Of a stretch of 64,000 bases of DNA, positions 22,295 to 32,660 are shown in pieces. Below the pieces are notes generated by a model, which was not told the DNA's origin, made no database searches, and saw only the letters and a list, made by a program, of their open reading frames with translations. The stretch is taken from assembly GCF_000372725.1 (NCBI RefSeq), contig NW_005199673.1, positions 22,593 to 86,592 of the forward strand. Reading direction: 5' to 3'. The position numbers and the translations under genes are program-made. Each line of letters starts with the position of its first letter. Position 1 is the stretch's first letter. Origin of the DNA: Emiliania huxleyi CCMP1516. Its lineage: Eukaryota; Haptophyta; Isochrysidales; Noelaerhabdaceae.

Positions 22295-23032
22295 ACGCGA
22301 CGGTCGGCGCGATGGACGTGCTCTTCCCGCGCGTGGGCGAGATGGTGGGAGGCGCGGCTCGAGATTGCACGAGATTGCACGAGATTGCACGTGCTCTTCC
22401 CGCGCGTGGGCGAGATGGTGGGAGGCGCGGCTCGAGATTGCACGAGACTGCTCGAGATTGCACGAGATTGCACGAGATTGCACGTGCTCTTCCCGCGCGT
22501 GGGCGAGATGGTGGGAGGCGCACAGTAGCAGCAGCAGTAGCAACGGCAATAATAGTAGCAATAGTAGTAGCAGCCGCAGCAGCAGCAGTAATAGTGGTAG
22601 TAGGAGTAGCGGCAGTGGTAGTAGCAGCGCAAGGCGCGGCTTTGACGGAGCTGTGGACGGCGTCTCTTCACACGCCACCGCTGTGAACAGGCTCACAGCG
22701 GGAGGAGCGGCTCGATGTCCTCCTGGCGCGGATGAAGGAGATGGGGTGAGCGGCTATGGCCTCCTCTCCCTAATCTCGCGTAATCTCGCGTAATCTCGGG
22801 TAGTCTCGGGTAGTCTCGGGTAGTCTCGGGTCATCTCGGGCAATCTCGGGCAATCTCGGGTAGGCTTCAGGAGGAGGACTACTCCGCCTACCTCGACACG
22901 CGCCGCTTCGGCTCGCAGCCGCACTCGGGCTTCGGCGTTGGCTTCGAGCGCCTCGTGCTCTACGCGACAGCGATGGGCAACATCCGCGACGTCATCCCGT
23001 TCCCGCGCACCGTCGGGCAGATGCTCCACTGA
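19557..23032 (+). CDS. Asparaginyl-tRNA synthetase, nine exons, with DPY-30/RIIa-like N-terminus
   Basis: Charges tRNA-Asn in the cytosol (class II aaRS, subclass IIb). Exons: 19557-20066, 20498-20556, 20627-21228, 21303-21508, 21618-21659, 21983-22045, 22126-22351, 22691-22745, 22864-23032; the frame is kept throughout. The anticodon-binding OB fold starts at [11 protein letters not shown]. The catalytic core includes [20 protein letters not shown] (motif 1 region), [20 protein letters not shown] (motif 2) and [20 protein letters not shown] (motif 3). [12 protein letters not shown] and the HSGFG signature are also intact. Five of eight introns use GC donors. The first exon adds a helical pair ([20 protein letters not shown]) like a DPY-30/RIIa dimerisation motif, a coiled coil and a Gly-rich linker. 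Its union with the enzyme rests on a phase-0 GCAAGG donor at 20067 and is inferred; a separate small gene ending at 20093 is possible. Confidence 0.92.
20200..20485. repeat. CTCTCCACT repeats within AsnRS intron 1
   Basis: Imperfect tandem CTCTCCACTNCT units and a duplicated ~60-bp block (CTGCCACTTCCTGCCACCTTG twice). Pyrimidine-rich, ending in the acceptor CCACTAG. Confidence 0.9.
21660..21982. repeat. Minisatellites and exon-end copy within AsnRS intron 5
   Basis: 21663-21732: (GAGATGGGGA)n. 21733-21768: a near copy of exon 5 (CTTGAGGAGACGCT, CGCGGCTCGAGGTGG). 21775-21945: CACCTCGGCCG decamer-type units. The acceptor GGGCAG precedes 21983. Confidence 0.92.
22046..22125. repeat. (ATCTCGTGCA)n within AsnRS intron 6
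   Basis: Five 10-bp units start immediately at the splice donor. Confidence 0.92.
22352..22690. repeat. Exon-7 end repeated three times with decamers in AsnRS intron 7
   Basis: GTGCTCTTCCCGCGCGTGGG plus CGAGATGGTGGGAGGC ends exon 7 and recurs at about 22390-22425 and 22483-22518. Copies are separated by (GAGATTGCAC)n decamers. A CAG/TAG-rich stretch follows. Each copy carries its own GC donor. Confidence 0.92.
22746..22863. repeat. (TAATCTCGCG/TAGTCTCGGG)n within AsnRS intron 8
   Basis: About nine 10-bp units run up to the acceptor GGTAG. Confidence 0.92.
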
Positions 23033-23196
23033 GCGCACTCGCCAAGGCTGCGCCGGGGCCGCCGCGCGGGCGCGCGCCAGCCTCGGTGAGGCGGGAGCTG
23101 GCGAGAAGCTCGCGACGGAGAGAAAGTGCCAGAGCGCAGAGGCAGAGCCCCGCCCGAAAGCCTCGAGTGTCTGTGGTGCCTCTCCGCCCGGGGTAG

Positions 23197-23320
23197 AGGT
23201 AAGGTAAGGTAAGGTAAACTTCTCCACACACACGAGGTGGTGGGGCAAGGGGGGGCAACCCTCGCGTCTCCACGTCTAACGACAGGAGCCCCACGGCATT
23301 TAAAGAGTGCAAGGCCCGCG
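23197..23320. repeat. SINE-like family A, copy 1
   Basis: Head (GGTAA)n, then ACTTCTCCACACACACGAGG, GGGGCAAGGGGGGGC, CTCGCGTCTCCACGTCTAAC, AGGAGCCCCACGGCATT. Four more copies occur at 31.96, 32.66, 45.93 and 48.26 kb. Read on the minus strand it ends in (TTACC)n, as a retroposon tail would. Confidence 0.92.
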
Positions 23321-23561
23321 GTGCGCGGTAGAGTCCGTAGACGGAAATGGTATGTCGATCGAGATGTGGTGTGGCGGAACACCTGCCCTCACGCCTCATC
23401 AGAGATGCATAAATTGGCGAGAATATATGCACACACACACGGAACACACACGACCACCTCTCTGCTCTCTCGACTACTGTTGTGGCCTAAAGTCTGCCCA
23501 GGAGCGTTGTGAGGGACACGATCTCCCGGCGTGAACACGACTAACTGACGGATCCGCTCCT

Positions 23562-23600
23562 GACAGTCGCACGCGCCGCGCTGCGGCGCGTGCGACTGTC
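23562..23600. other. Perfect 18-bp hairpin with 3-base loop
   Basis: GACAGTCGCACGCGCCGC, loop GCT, then the exact reverse complement. It lies between AsnRS and the reverse transcriptase and is not attached to a gene. Confidence 0.88.
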
Positions 23601-24341
23601 TTTGTTTGAAGTTAAAAGTCGAATCAGAGCGCCGTCGGCGCTGTCCCTCGTTTTCCTCCCACGGACCGCCCGTCCGGGACCGCTCCGGGACGCACGCCGG
23701 CGAAGCACCATCAAGCTGCTGTACGGCCCCAGCATCGCCTTCCCAGGCTTAGCTAGACTGAGAGATATTGTGGACATGATTGATCTCTACAATATATACA
23801 CTGACATTGAACCTCCCAGAGCTCGTCCCGGTCCGTCACGGCCATCCTCGGCCTCCGGAGGGCCCCCGGCCGCGGCGCGGTGCGGCGGAGTCACAAATCC
23901 GACGGCAGAGCACCGGGACGCGGTCGGGCGATCTGAGGCCCAACTAGGCGTATGCATTGCCCATCCAGGGCTATCACCTGGACCTATCAACAGGCGCCTG
24001 CGGCGCCGTGCTCAGGAGCTGCTGCTCCAACCTGTTCACACTTTCGTACGGCCTTAGTACCGCAGCTACACGTGTGACCGTGACTCGTGAGCTCCGACAC
24101 AGGCATTTTTTGTCCAATTAACGCATTTCGCTTAATGGATGCTACTTGCTGGCACCACTCACAGTCACACAGTCAGAGGGAGCGAGAGGATCTCGCGTTG
24201 GTCGAGCGCAGCGTTCCTGCACACGGTTGATTCTCGGTGTCGGGCTACCCGGACCAGAGACCAGCTCACTCAAAGCAGCAGATCTCAGTACTAGTACAGT
24301 TGTTCACTCGGCAGAGCCCAAGCTCCAAGTGAGCAGCGAGC
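23601..24341. other. Stretch without a recognisable gene
   Basis: A plus-strand frame (23590-24057) includes RLRDIVDMIDLYNIYTDIE but no known domain. 24060-24340 holds no coding signal; it is probably the 3' flank of the retroelement. Confidence 0.35.
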
Positions 24342-26304
24342 TCACGTCGTAGGCGGTGGCAGCGACGCTGTTGCCGACATAAACTCCCTGAGCTTGCTCG
24401 TCACGCTGAGCGTGAATCCCTCGTCATCGCTCGCCATCGCGACCACCTTGAGCAGGCATCCAACCACGATGCCCGCCTTCATTTTAGCGCATGTGAAGCT
24501 ATCCCAACGATGGTAGCGCCACACTCGCGGTGCCGTCTCGCAGCCCTCATTAACGTTCTTGAGTCTCGTCCGGAAACTTCCGCTTGGGTCGAGCTCAAGA
24601 GTCGTTTCCAAAAAATGGGTGCTCTCGGCGGCTTCCAGCTTCAAAGGGGCCCAGTAGCACTCCGAACGACGGAAATCATCTCGGAAACGATCAACATCCC
24701 ATGCGCTATCGTCCTTCGCAGTCACCGTGATCACATCGTCCATGTAGCGCTTCATACGGAAACGCGCTTTCGTATCATCTTCGAGCGTTTGCATCCACTC
24801 GTGCTCCATCCACGCAAGAGTCCCTATCGCCAGCGGTGGTGATAGTGCACTCCCCATCGGGATACCGCGGGCCTGCTTAAGCAAACGTCCGTCATATGTG
24901 ATTACGTAGCAGTTATCCAGATCGAAATCGATAACCTCGAGCATCGTCGAGAAGCTAATCGATGCGTGTCCCCACAGGTCACCTCTCCTTGCTGCGCCCA
25001 CGAGCACTTCTTCTTGCCTGTTTTAGGCACAAGTATTTTCGGGTCCTCTCCCGCGCCCGGCGGCAGATTCTTGCGCACATCGCCTAGAATGTCCCTCATC
25101 GCTACCCGCATTGCTTCTTTCGGCATGCTTGGGTAACAGCTGTCGACGTCGTTAATCTCGTAGCTAAGTTCGCCCTTCCCTCGGAGCGCCTCGGCCGCTT
25201 CTCTCTACTCAGCATTTGGGGCACACTTTGGCAATCGTGTTGAATGAAGTGTTCACCCTTCAGGCGCCGGAGTGCGAAACTCCACGCCCGGCCCACGAGG
25301 CTCAAAAGCTTCGCCATCGGATGCTTCGCGTACGGCGTGATCGGCCTCGCTTTGTGCAGCTTCCGAGCTCGTACTGCCGGGTCAGTCACATTCTTTGCCT
25401 TATACAGCGCGTATGGCGCAGTTACCCTTCCTTTGCTATCGAATTTGGTGATCTTATGCCATCCCTTCTTTCTGTAGAACCATCGCCATGCTGAGATTAG
25501 TGTCGCGTCGAGCGTTCCGTCCGTACTCAGCTGGTTCGCCCGTACCCGCGACCGATCCTCTGTCGTCATATTCTTGAGCAGTTCCTCAGCTCCATGCTTC
25601 TTCCTTTTATATGCCGTGTCCTTAAGAGGGTACACGCGCGTATAATTGCCGTTTGAAGTGTCGAAGAGCGTGTCTAGCGTCTTCTCGTACGTGACGGGGC
25701 ACGTAACAAAACACTCTCCGACATTCTTGTCGAGCCACCCTATCACGCTTCCTCGCAGGACACTCCTCACCTGAGCAACCTGGTTCGATGTGATCGCGTC
25801 TTCACATGGCATACACGTCTCATCCGTCTCCTCAAGAGTCTCAGCAAGTATCCGTTTCCACTCGCGCTCTCCCCCGGCTTCACGTACACTCGTGGGAAGG
25901 CTTCCGAGCGCCTTGTCCCATGCCACACGCATGTCCCTCGCTGTCGGGACGGGCACATTCTTGTTGCTCCGGCGTAGCACCTCGGCGTGAGGGCCGTTGT
26001 ACTCTCGCCCGATGCAGAAGATATGCCCCTCCGTCATCGGCAGAGGCTCGAACCCGAAAGCGACAAGTCGCTGCTGTATCGCCTGACAGGCGCATCTCTG
26101 CGGCCTTTTAGGGTCGCTGACATTGGAGAGTCTCTCGACGACATTTTTCTGCCGCGTGCCACTCGGGGAGAAGGCGTGTAGACCCCAAATCGGGTCCGGA
26201 CTTCGGACCCGATTACGCTGCCGCCTCGCGCGCGCCGCTGCTGCCCTCGCCGGCAGCCGCCGCGGTCGCAGTGCCATCGTGCGGACTGGCGGTCGACTCG
26301 CCAC
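24342..26304 (-). pseudogene. Reverse transcriptase of a retroelement, two frameshifts
   Basis: The right part (to about 25210) reads a conserved block KARPITPYAKHPMAKLLSLV, an RT fingers motif. The left part holds GIPMGSALSPPLA and RYMDDVITV, the palm motifs including the YMDD catalytic pair. The reading frame breaks near 25210, where the continuation moves to another frame (including DVDSCYPSMPKEAM), and again near 25000, where it moves to the frame ending at 24342. Both breaks are single-base-type shifts without plausible introns. Order and spacing suit a Penelope-like or related non-LTR retroelement rather than a retrovirus; I cannot fix the clade. No endonuclease domain is visible. The long palindrome at 26319-27079 sits directly 5' of it. 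Inactive as read, unless the breaks are sequencing errors. Confidence 0.8.
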
Positions 26305-26318
26305 ATCGATTTCAACTC

Positions 26319-27079
26319 ACGCGACGCGCTCGGCCTCCGCTGGCGGCTGCCGCAAGAGCGGCTGGCTCACGGCAGCGTCTCGCCGGTTGCCGGATAGGAG
26401 AGTACAGAACGTCTGGAGTGTAACTGTGTACGTGAGATCGGTTTTGATAACAAGCACGGTCGATCCGTCAAAGCGATACACTCGTTCCTATCTCGCTGGA
26501 GGGCTGGCACGGAGCTCTGTGCCGGCGCACACAGGAAGAGCCGTGCGGCAAGAAGAGCTCGATGGGGAGTGAGAACCGTCAAACGTGCTCACGGAGGTTT
26601 CGGAAGTCCACCCTGATGCGGTCGGTTCCCCCCAGGTTTGAACGCGCAGCTCGCAAGACTCGTCGAGCACTCGCAGCCTCTCTGCGCCTCTCATGCTGCC
26701 GCACTGCGGGATGTTCAGTCTTTCCGAAAGATATTGTCGAGTTTTGGAAGCTGCGCGGTCAAACCTGGGGGGAAACAAGAGCGTCACGACGGACTTCAGG
26801 TTACACCTAAAGCTCTTCTGACGCTTCTCACTCCCCATCGAGCCCTTCTTGCCGCTCGGCTCTTCCTGTTTGTCGGCACAGAGCTCCGTGCCAGCCCTCC
26901 AGCGAGATAGGAACGAGTGTATCGCTTTGACGGATCGACCGTGCTTGTTATCAAAACCGATCTCACGTACACAGTTACACTCCAGACGTTCTGTACTCTC
27001 CTATCCGGCAACCGGCGAGACGCTGCCGTGAGCCAGCCGCTCTTGCGGCAGCCGCCAGCGGAGGCCGAGCGCGTCGCGT
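26319..27079. repeat. 761-bp inverted repeat beside the reverse transcriptase
   Basis: The left arm begins ACGCGACGCGCTCGGCCTCC. The right arm ends with its reverse complement. Arms of about 255 bp (26319-26574 and 26823-27079) are nearly identical, including GATCGGTTTTGATAACAAGC and its complement. The middle ~245 bp is also palindromic but more diverged (CCCCCCAGGTTTGA on both sides). Centre near 26699. Confidence 0.93.
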
Positions 27080-27210
27080 ATCGATCGAGCTCGCGATCCG
27101 GGCCGTGGAGCCCACGAGGAAGACTTCGTCTGCTGGGACGGAGTCCCGACGCTCGCTGCGTCCGCTGGAACTGGGGTCTACACACCTTTCGTGGCCGCGT
27201 CCCGCAGTGG

Positions 27211-27322
27211 ATGAGGGTTGTTGTCACGGGCTCGACGCGCGGTATAGGCCGTACTGTGGTGGAGACACTTTCGCGCGCCGGCCAGAACACCATCTTCCTC
27301 GGGTGCCGTGATCTGGAAGCCG
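27211..27322 (+). CDS. Putative first exon of a short-chain dehydrogenase
   Basis: Starting at ATG 27211 the frame reads VVVTGSTRGIGRTVVETLSR and FLGCRDLEAG, the complete NAD(P)-binding TGxxxGIG glycine motif and following strand of a Rossmann-fold SDR. The frame stops at 27354 without the rest of the enzyme. The missing part exists at 30855-31963 and begins exactly where this ends. A GC donor at 27323 (phase 1) joins correctly to the acceptor CTCTAG at 30854. If joined, a 3.5-kb intron contains the whole RING-ankyrin gene on the same strand. Alternatively this is a stranded duplicate exon. Confidence 0.6.
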
Positions 27323-27723
27323 GCAGAACCTGGTGGTGGGTTGTGAGCGGGTGAGGCGCGCCTGATCAGCCGCTGTCTCGTCGGCCATGCCTGCCAGGCT
27401 GCTCTCGACAGCGCGCAGAGGCCACAGGGCTGCGCGCGGTCCGCACAGAGGTCTCAGACGGCCTCCGACCGGCCTGCGCAAGGGAGGGTGAGGTAGTTGA
27501 TCAGAAAAGTGCGGCGGCGACGGTGCCGCAAGCAGTCGGGAGGCGTGTGGGCCGCGGGACACAAGGCACCGAAGAGGGGCTACTTTAGGTGAGATCCGCT
27601 GGGAGTGCCCAGGCACCCATCGCGTCCCCACAAAGAAATGCGGCCTCGGGGCGCCGGCTGCTCTGCGTGCATCTGCTCTGCGTGCAGATCGGCGGGCGCT
27701 CCGGAAGTCCTACGACCCATCCC

Positions 27724-29411
27724 ATGAAGCGCCCGCCCGGCGCCCCTAGCACGGCGGTCCGCACCTCGCGCGCTTCGCCCGTGCCGCGGTCCGCAACACC
27801 GGAGCTACCGCTCCCATCGTCGCTCGCATCCCTCACCGACCTCAGCGCCACCCACATCCGCGACTTTGCGGGAAGCCTCGCGCGGCGCGTAGGGCTCGTG
27901 CTCGGCGGACCAGACGCCGACGCTTGCTGGCGCATCCTCGAGGACAACCCCGCCGCAGTAGAGTCTGCGCTAGAGGAGGCATTCGAGGAGGCGCTCGAAG
28001 CTGCGCGCGACAGCGGCGGCGGCAGCGAGGCTGTACTACCCCCCCCTCTCCGCTCGCGTCCGGTCGGCACGGAGTGGCGGTCTTCGCTGCGCGCTCGCGC
28101 CAGGGCCCTCGGCGCGCTGGCCGCTCGCCCGCACGCCGAGAGTGCAGACCCTCTGCGCCGTTGGGACGCCGCGCCCTTTCTGAGCCGCGAGCGCTTGGAA
28201 TTGGACGCGCTCGACGCGCTGGTCCAGGTGCTGGCGGACTGCGAGGGCGTGCCGGCGAGAGCGCAGGAGCGCGCGGGATTTCTCAACAAGCACTGGTGCT
28301 CCATCTGCTACGTGGAGGCGGTGCGGCCGGCGACGGCCGAGGAGATTGCCGCGGGCGTGCCGACCGTTGAGTTTGTCTTCCGATCGCCCTGCTTCCACGA
28401 CATCTGCTTAGATTGTGCTCTCCGCGATGCGGTGGAGCACGGTGGCGACGCTATGCGGCTGGAGCACCTGGATCTCAAGTGCCCCATCTGCCGCGAGCCA
28501 GTCAGCTGGCCGTGGTCTAGGAGCGAGCCCCACGTGGCTGACTCGCTCAACCGAGGGCTGGGGCCCTCGCTGCTGCAGAGCAGCACCTACCGCCTTCCCG
28601 ACGAGCGCCTGCTCGAGCTCATCACGCCCGAGCGCGTGCGAGAGACGAACCCGGTGATGCCCTTCCAATCTGACCCTCCCCAGCACTTATCCGCCCACCT
28701 CCACCCCCCTCCTCGCGCCTCTGTTGTGTGCGCAGGGCGGGAGGCTGCCCCTCCACGCCGCCGTCGGTGCGACCGACTCCGAGGCGGTGATTCGCCGGCT
28801 CGTCGAGATGCACCCCACGGCTGCTAGCTGGCAGACCGTGGTGCGTTCGTCCGCGGGGCTCGGCCCGCTGGCTGGTGCAGACCGTGACGCTATATCTCGC
28901 ACCCTCACCCCTTTCAGGCCGGGGAGCTCCCGCTCCACGTGGCCGCGGGGTGCACGTCGTCCCCCTATATCATACGCGCGCTCGTCGACGCCTATCCAGA
29001 CGGCGTCCACGAAGTCAACCAGGTGCGCTCCCACCACCCCCACTTTGCCGCGCGCCGCACGCCACCACACGGGTTACGCGCCCAGGCGGGCGAGATGGCG
29101 CTGCACAAGGCCGCCTACAACGTGTCCCTTCCGGTCGTCCGCGCGGTGTTGGAGGCGTACCCTGAGGCGCTGCACGTGGCGCAAGCGGTGCGGGCCCCTC
29201 CCTTGCCGCGTCGCCCTTCGGCACCGTGCCCTCACCTCGCACCCTTTTGCTCGGGCAGGCTCCAGCCCACCAGTGCGCGGCGGTGGAGTCCGGCCCCACG
29301 CCGGGGCGTATCGCGGAGCTGCACAACCGCAATCCCGACGTGGCCGCGCTGCTCCGCGGCACGTCGGCGAGGGTTGGCTGGTTCCCTCGATTCCTCTCCT
29401 TTGCCCGGTGA
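27724..29411 (+). CDS. RING-finger ankyrin-repeat protein (probable E3 ubiquitin ligase)
   Basis: Five exons, all GT-AG and phase 0: 27724-28653, 28736-28840, 28918-29022, 29086-29187, 29259-29411. The first exon carries an Ala/Leu-rich helical region and then a C3HC4-type RING: HWCSICYVEA, PCFHDICLDCALRDAV, LKCPICREPV. RING domains recruit E2 enzymes. The next three exons each encode a single ankyrin-like repeat of 34-35 residues (GRLPLHAAVGATDSEAVIRR; AGELPLHVAAGCTSSPYIIR; AGEMALHKAAYNVSLPVVRA). The last gives a partial repeat (RIAELHNRNPDVAALLRG) and the stop. I chose ATG 27724 because the frame upstream is open but low in conserved character; 27589 is possible. Substrate unknown. Confidence 0.85.
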
Positions 29412-30854
29412 TGCCCATGTGGCGTCGCGCCCTAGATCGAGTGCGGGCGTCTCTCTGCCCGACTCCCCCTAGTCCAATGGCATTGCTGCTCAGCTGTAGT
29501 TCAGTTGCTAGTGTGTACGATGTTGCTCGCGATCGCGCACGCGCATTTCTTCAGGCGTGTCGTTCATCGGCTGTGAGTCGAGCGTCGACGGCTCTCTCTA
29601 ACTAATCGTGACACGTGCTCGATGACGATGTGTGTGTACCTCTATGAACTAATGTCGTACTCGTAGTACGACTCAGAAATTTGTTTTCAACTTCCTGTCC
29701 TGAGCAAACCCACCTACCATGGAAGGTCAGCTCACACGTCACAGTGCTCATTGGTGCACTGTGCACAGTGCTCTGTGGCGATGTGTACCCGCGATGCGCG
29801 ATGGGCGATGCGACACACAGTCACATACACACAGAACACACGTACCGCAGTCCACACGTTCACGTATAACGTACGACATTCTCGAGAGCCGTAAAGCCGT
29901 GGCATGCAGAGAACACATGACGCCGTCGCGGCGCTTGGTTCGGCGCGGCACATACGAGCTCCGTACAGTCTTCTGCCACATGCCTGTGGCAGACCACGCC
30001 GACCAGCCGCCCGCCTCGGCTGTCGCTCGGCTCGCCGGACAAGCGGGGAGGGGCACGTGCGCCGGGGAGAGACACAGGCAAACCCAGCATGCAGAGGGAG
30101 ATGCTGCCTCAGAGCAGCACAGTCTCACCCGCTCAGTCTCACCCGCTCAGGAGGGGTGCGCGTGCGCCGTGTGCGCGCCGTAAGCATAGATGTCATTGTG
30201 CGCCAAGTCGAGGGAGGCGCCAGCGCGCCAAGCGCTGTGCGCACGAGCCCCTCATCCGCTCAGGTCCATGGGCTCAGACGTGTCCGCCTAACAAGAAGGA
30301 CCTGGTTGTTACCGCAGACCGGCTGCGGCGTGCGAGGCTCAGTGGCGACACCTCGGGCTCGAGAGTGGAGAGAGCTCGCGGAAAGCTTTTACATGCTATG
30401 TTTAACTTGGTGTGGCTCCCAGGGGTTGCCCGTTTACACGGTGCTAGACACGGTGGGGGCCAGGGTTCGTGATTTCACATGGAAACAGCGAATCGGTTTC
30501 ACTTTCACTTTCACTTCACATTTCATGTGAAACGAAATTTCACCTTTTCGAGCGAGTGTGAAGAGTCGTGTGAACGTGATGACGGATGCTCCCACCGAGT
30601 TCCGACACTCTGACACTCACTTGCACATAGGTGTTGGCTCCCAAGCAGCAGCCAAGATGAAGGAGGCTGGAGATATTGGTCTCGCTGATATGAATCTCAT
30701 GGCATGCTGTGGGCGAATACGGTGCTGATGGTGGGATGAACTCTCTCCGCAGTCGAGAGTCGACTCTCGACGCATCGGGAGGGCGGCGGCGGCGGTGTAG
30801 GGGCGGCGGCGAGCTCCCGGTTGCAAATACTCGCCTCACAGTCTCTCTCTCTAG
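29412..30854. other. Stretch without a recognisable gene
   Basis: Several short ORFs without family signals. 30130-30160 has a 15-bp tandem repeat (TCTCACCCGCTCAG). 30500-30545 holds TTTCAC repeats and an inverted pair around TTTCATGTGAAA. If the SDR model is right, this is intron. Confidence 0.45.
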
Positions 30855-31963
30855 GGCCGCTCGCGGCGGAACTCGGTGGCGGCGCCGTGCCGCTTCTGCT
30901 TGACGTTACAGATGATGCCTCGGTCGCCGCCGCCGCCGCGAGCGTCCTGGCCACAGGGAGCCAGCTGGACGCGCTGGTGAACAACGCCGGCGTGCTTCTG
31001 GAACGCAAGGGCACGGCGTTGGCGTCCATCGTTGAGCCCACCTTGCGGGTGAACTTGCGAGGCGCCGTCTCGGTGACCGCCGCGTTCCGCCCGCTCATTC
31101 GAGATGGGGGGCTCATCGTCAACATCTCGTCGGGCGCCGGCACGTTCGTGACGGGGCAGCTCGACCCCTCGGTTCGCGCGAGGCTGGAGGCGATGGACGC
31201 GGCTCGCCTCCAAGAGGCCATCGCTCGCCTCGCAGCCGCGGCCGCCGCGTCGCCGACGCACCAGCCGGACGACACGCCCATCTACGGCGTGAGCAAGGCG
31301 GGGCTCAACTACTACACTCAGCTCGAGGCGCGCGAGAACCCGCGCCTTCGCGTCGTCGCCTGCTCGCCGGGCTTTTGCCGCACGGCCATCGCCGGTGCCG
31401 ACGCAGACTACAGCAGACGTGAGCCCAAGGAGGCGGCGCTCGGCGCGGATGTGGTGGTAAAGCTCCTCTTGGGCGACCTCGGCCGCGACTCGGGACGCTT
31501 CTACAAAGAGTGCAGCAAGCCGGGCACCTCGCTCGAAGCGGCACGCTCCAAGCAAGAGCCGTGGGTAGCGAGCTTTGCGAAAGGCAACTTTTGCGCCCTC
31601 GCGCCCGCGCAGCAGCGGAAGGCCATTGACGGGCCAGAAGCGGCTCCGCAAGCGACGAGCACGTCGTCAGCCCCGCCGGCCAAGCGCGCAAAGGCGAGCC
31701 ACGAAGCACCGCCCGCTGCGCCTGCCGCCGCCGCCGCCGCCGCCGCCGCCGCGTCGTGGCAGGTCTTTCTCGGCGGTTCCTTTCGGCCATACGAGGAGCC
31801 CGTGCAAGCGACGATCGAGGCGGCGTGGCAGAGTGCCGATGCCGCAGTGGAGGTGACGATTCGCGGCCAGGCGTACGTCCTTGACTTTGCGGAGAGCAGG
31901 CAGCGCCAGAAGAGCGACCCATCGCGCTCCCGAGCCATCAAGCGCGTCGTGTCGCTGTCGTAA
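30855..31963 (+). CDS. Short-chain dehydrogenase/reductase with C-terminal WWE-like domain
   Basis: After the acceptor at 30854 the frame gives the SDR core: AVPLLLDVTDDASV (acidic residue after strand 3), LDALVNNAGVLLE (NNAG motif), LIVNISSGAG (catalytic Ser region), YGVSKAGLNYY (catalytic YxxxK) and VVACSPGFCRT. This resembles carbonyl reductase-type SDRs. After a nuclear-signal-like linker (PPAKRAKASHEAP) and poly-Ala there is a region SWQVFLGGSFRPYEEPVQAT, IEAAWQ, IRGQAYVLDF and SRAIKRV. This fits the WWE fold, which binds iso-ADP-ribose in ubiquitin and PARP pathways. The N-terminal cofactor motif is missing here and is probably supplied by 27211-27322. The stop codon TAA lies at the first base of a family A repeat. 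Confidence 0.8.
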
Positions 31964-32250
31964 GGTAAGGTAAGGTACGGCTTTAAGGTAAGTAGGTAAG
32001 GTAAGGTAGATTTCTCCACACACACAAAGTGGTGGGGCAAGGGGGGGCGACCCTCGCATCTCCACGCCCGGACACGGGCAGGAGCCCCACGGCATTCAAA
32101 GTGCAAGCACTGGCCCGGTGTTACCTTACCTTACCTTGGCCCGGTGCACGTGGGTGAGCGGCGGCCTGCCCCTCCCTCCCGACAAACCAACTCCCGCACA
32201 CACACAATCGCACTCTGGCCATCGAATGACTCCGAATGACTCACTGTGTG
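31961..32250. repeat. SINE-like family A, long copy 2
   Basis: Begins TAAGGTAAGGTAAGG at the stop codon of the SDR gene. It has the body GTGGTGGGGCAAGGGGGGGC, AGGAGCCCCACGGCATTCAA, and a second half (CCTGCCCCTCCCTCCCGACA, CGAATGACTCCGAATGACTC) shared with 45.93-46.16 kb. A nested TTACC run lies at 32121-32136. Confidence 0.92.
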
Positions 32251-32482
32251 TGCTAAGACAGAATCTCCGCAGACATCCAAAAACGCTAAACGGGCCGTGC
32301 CGCGTTTGTGGTGTCTTCTCAAGCACTAGCATCCGGGCGCCGCACTCGAGTGGGCGGGTCACATCTATGTGGGCCCAGTGTGCGCACTAGGCGCATATGC
32401 TAGTGCTATCCTGCCCTATGGGAGGCAGAGGGATGGGGGGAGGGGGGGGCAGAGGTAAGGTGGGGTGAGACTGGGGAGGGCC

Positions 32483-32660
32483 TCAAAGGTCCTCCATGGG
32501 GGTGGGGTCCGGCCCGAACAGGTCGAAGCCAGTCCCGCCATCGCCGCCGGCGCCGTCGCCCTCGTCCGCCTCGGAGGCGGAGGTCGTCGAGCGGGGCGTC
32601 TCGCCCGTCGCGAACCTGCCGCCGAACACGGCGTCGGCCGGCGCCGAGGCGCCGGCAGCC
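32483..32660 (-). CDS. Orphan acidic C-terminal exon
   Basis: A minus-strand frame reads AVFGGRFATGETPRSTTSAS, EADEGDGAGGDGGTGFDLFG and ends PTPMEDL before a stop at 32483. It looks like the disordered acidic end of a protein. The preceding bases GAAGTTTAG at its 5' side belong to family A copy 3 and would act as its acceptor. No upstream exons were found, so it may be a remnant. Confidence 0.35.

Noticed and set aside
22530-22690. Poly-Ser/Asn coding exon in AsnRS intron 7
   Set aside because: AGC/AAT triplet repeats without homology. The AsnRS consensus joins directly from 22351 to 22691.
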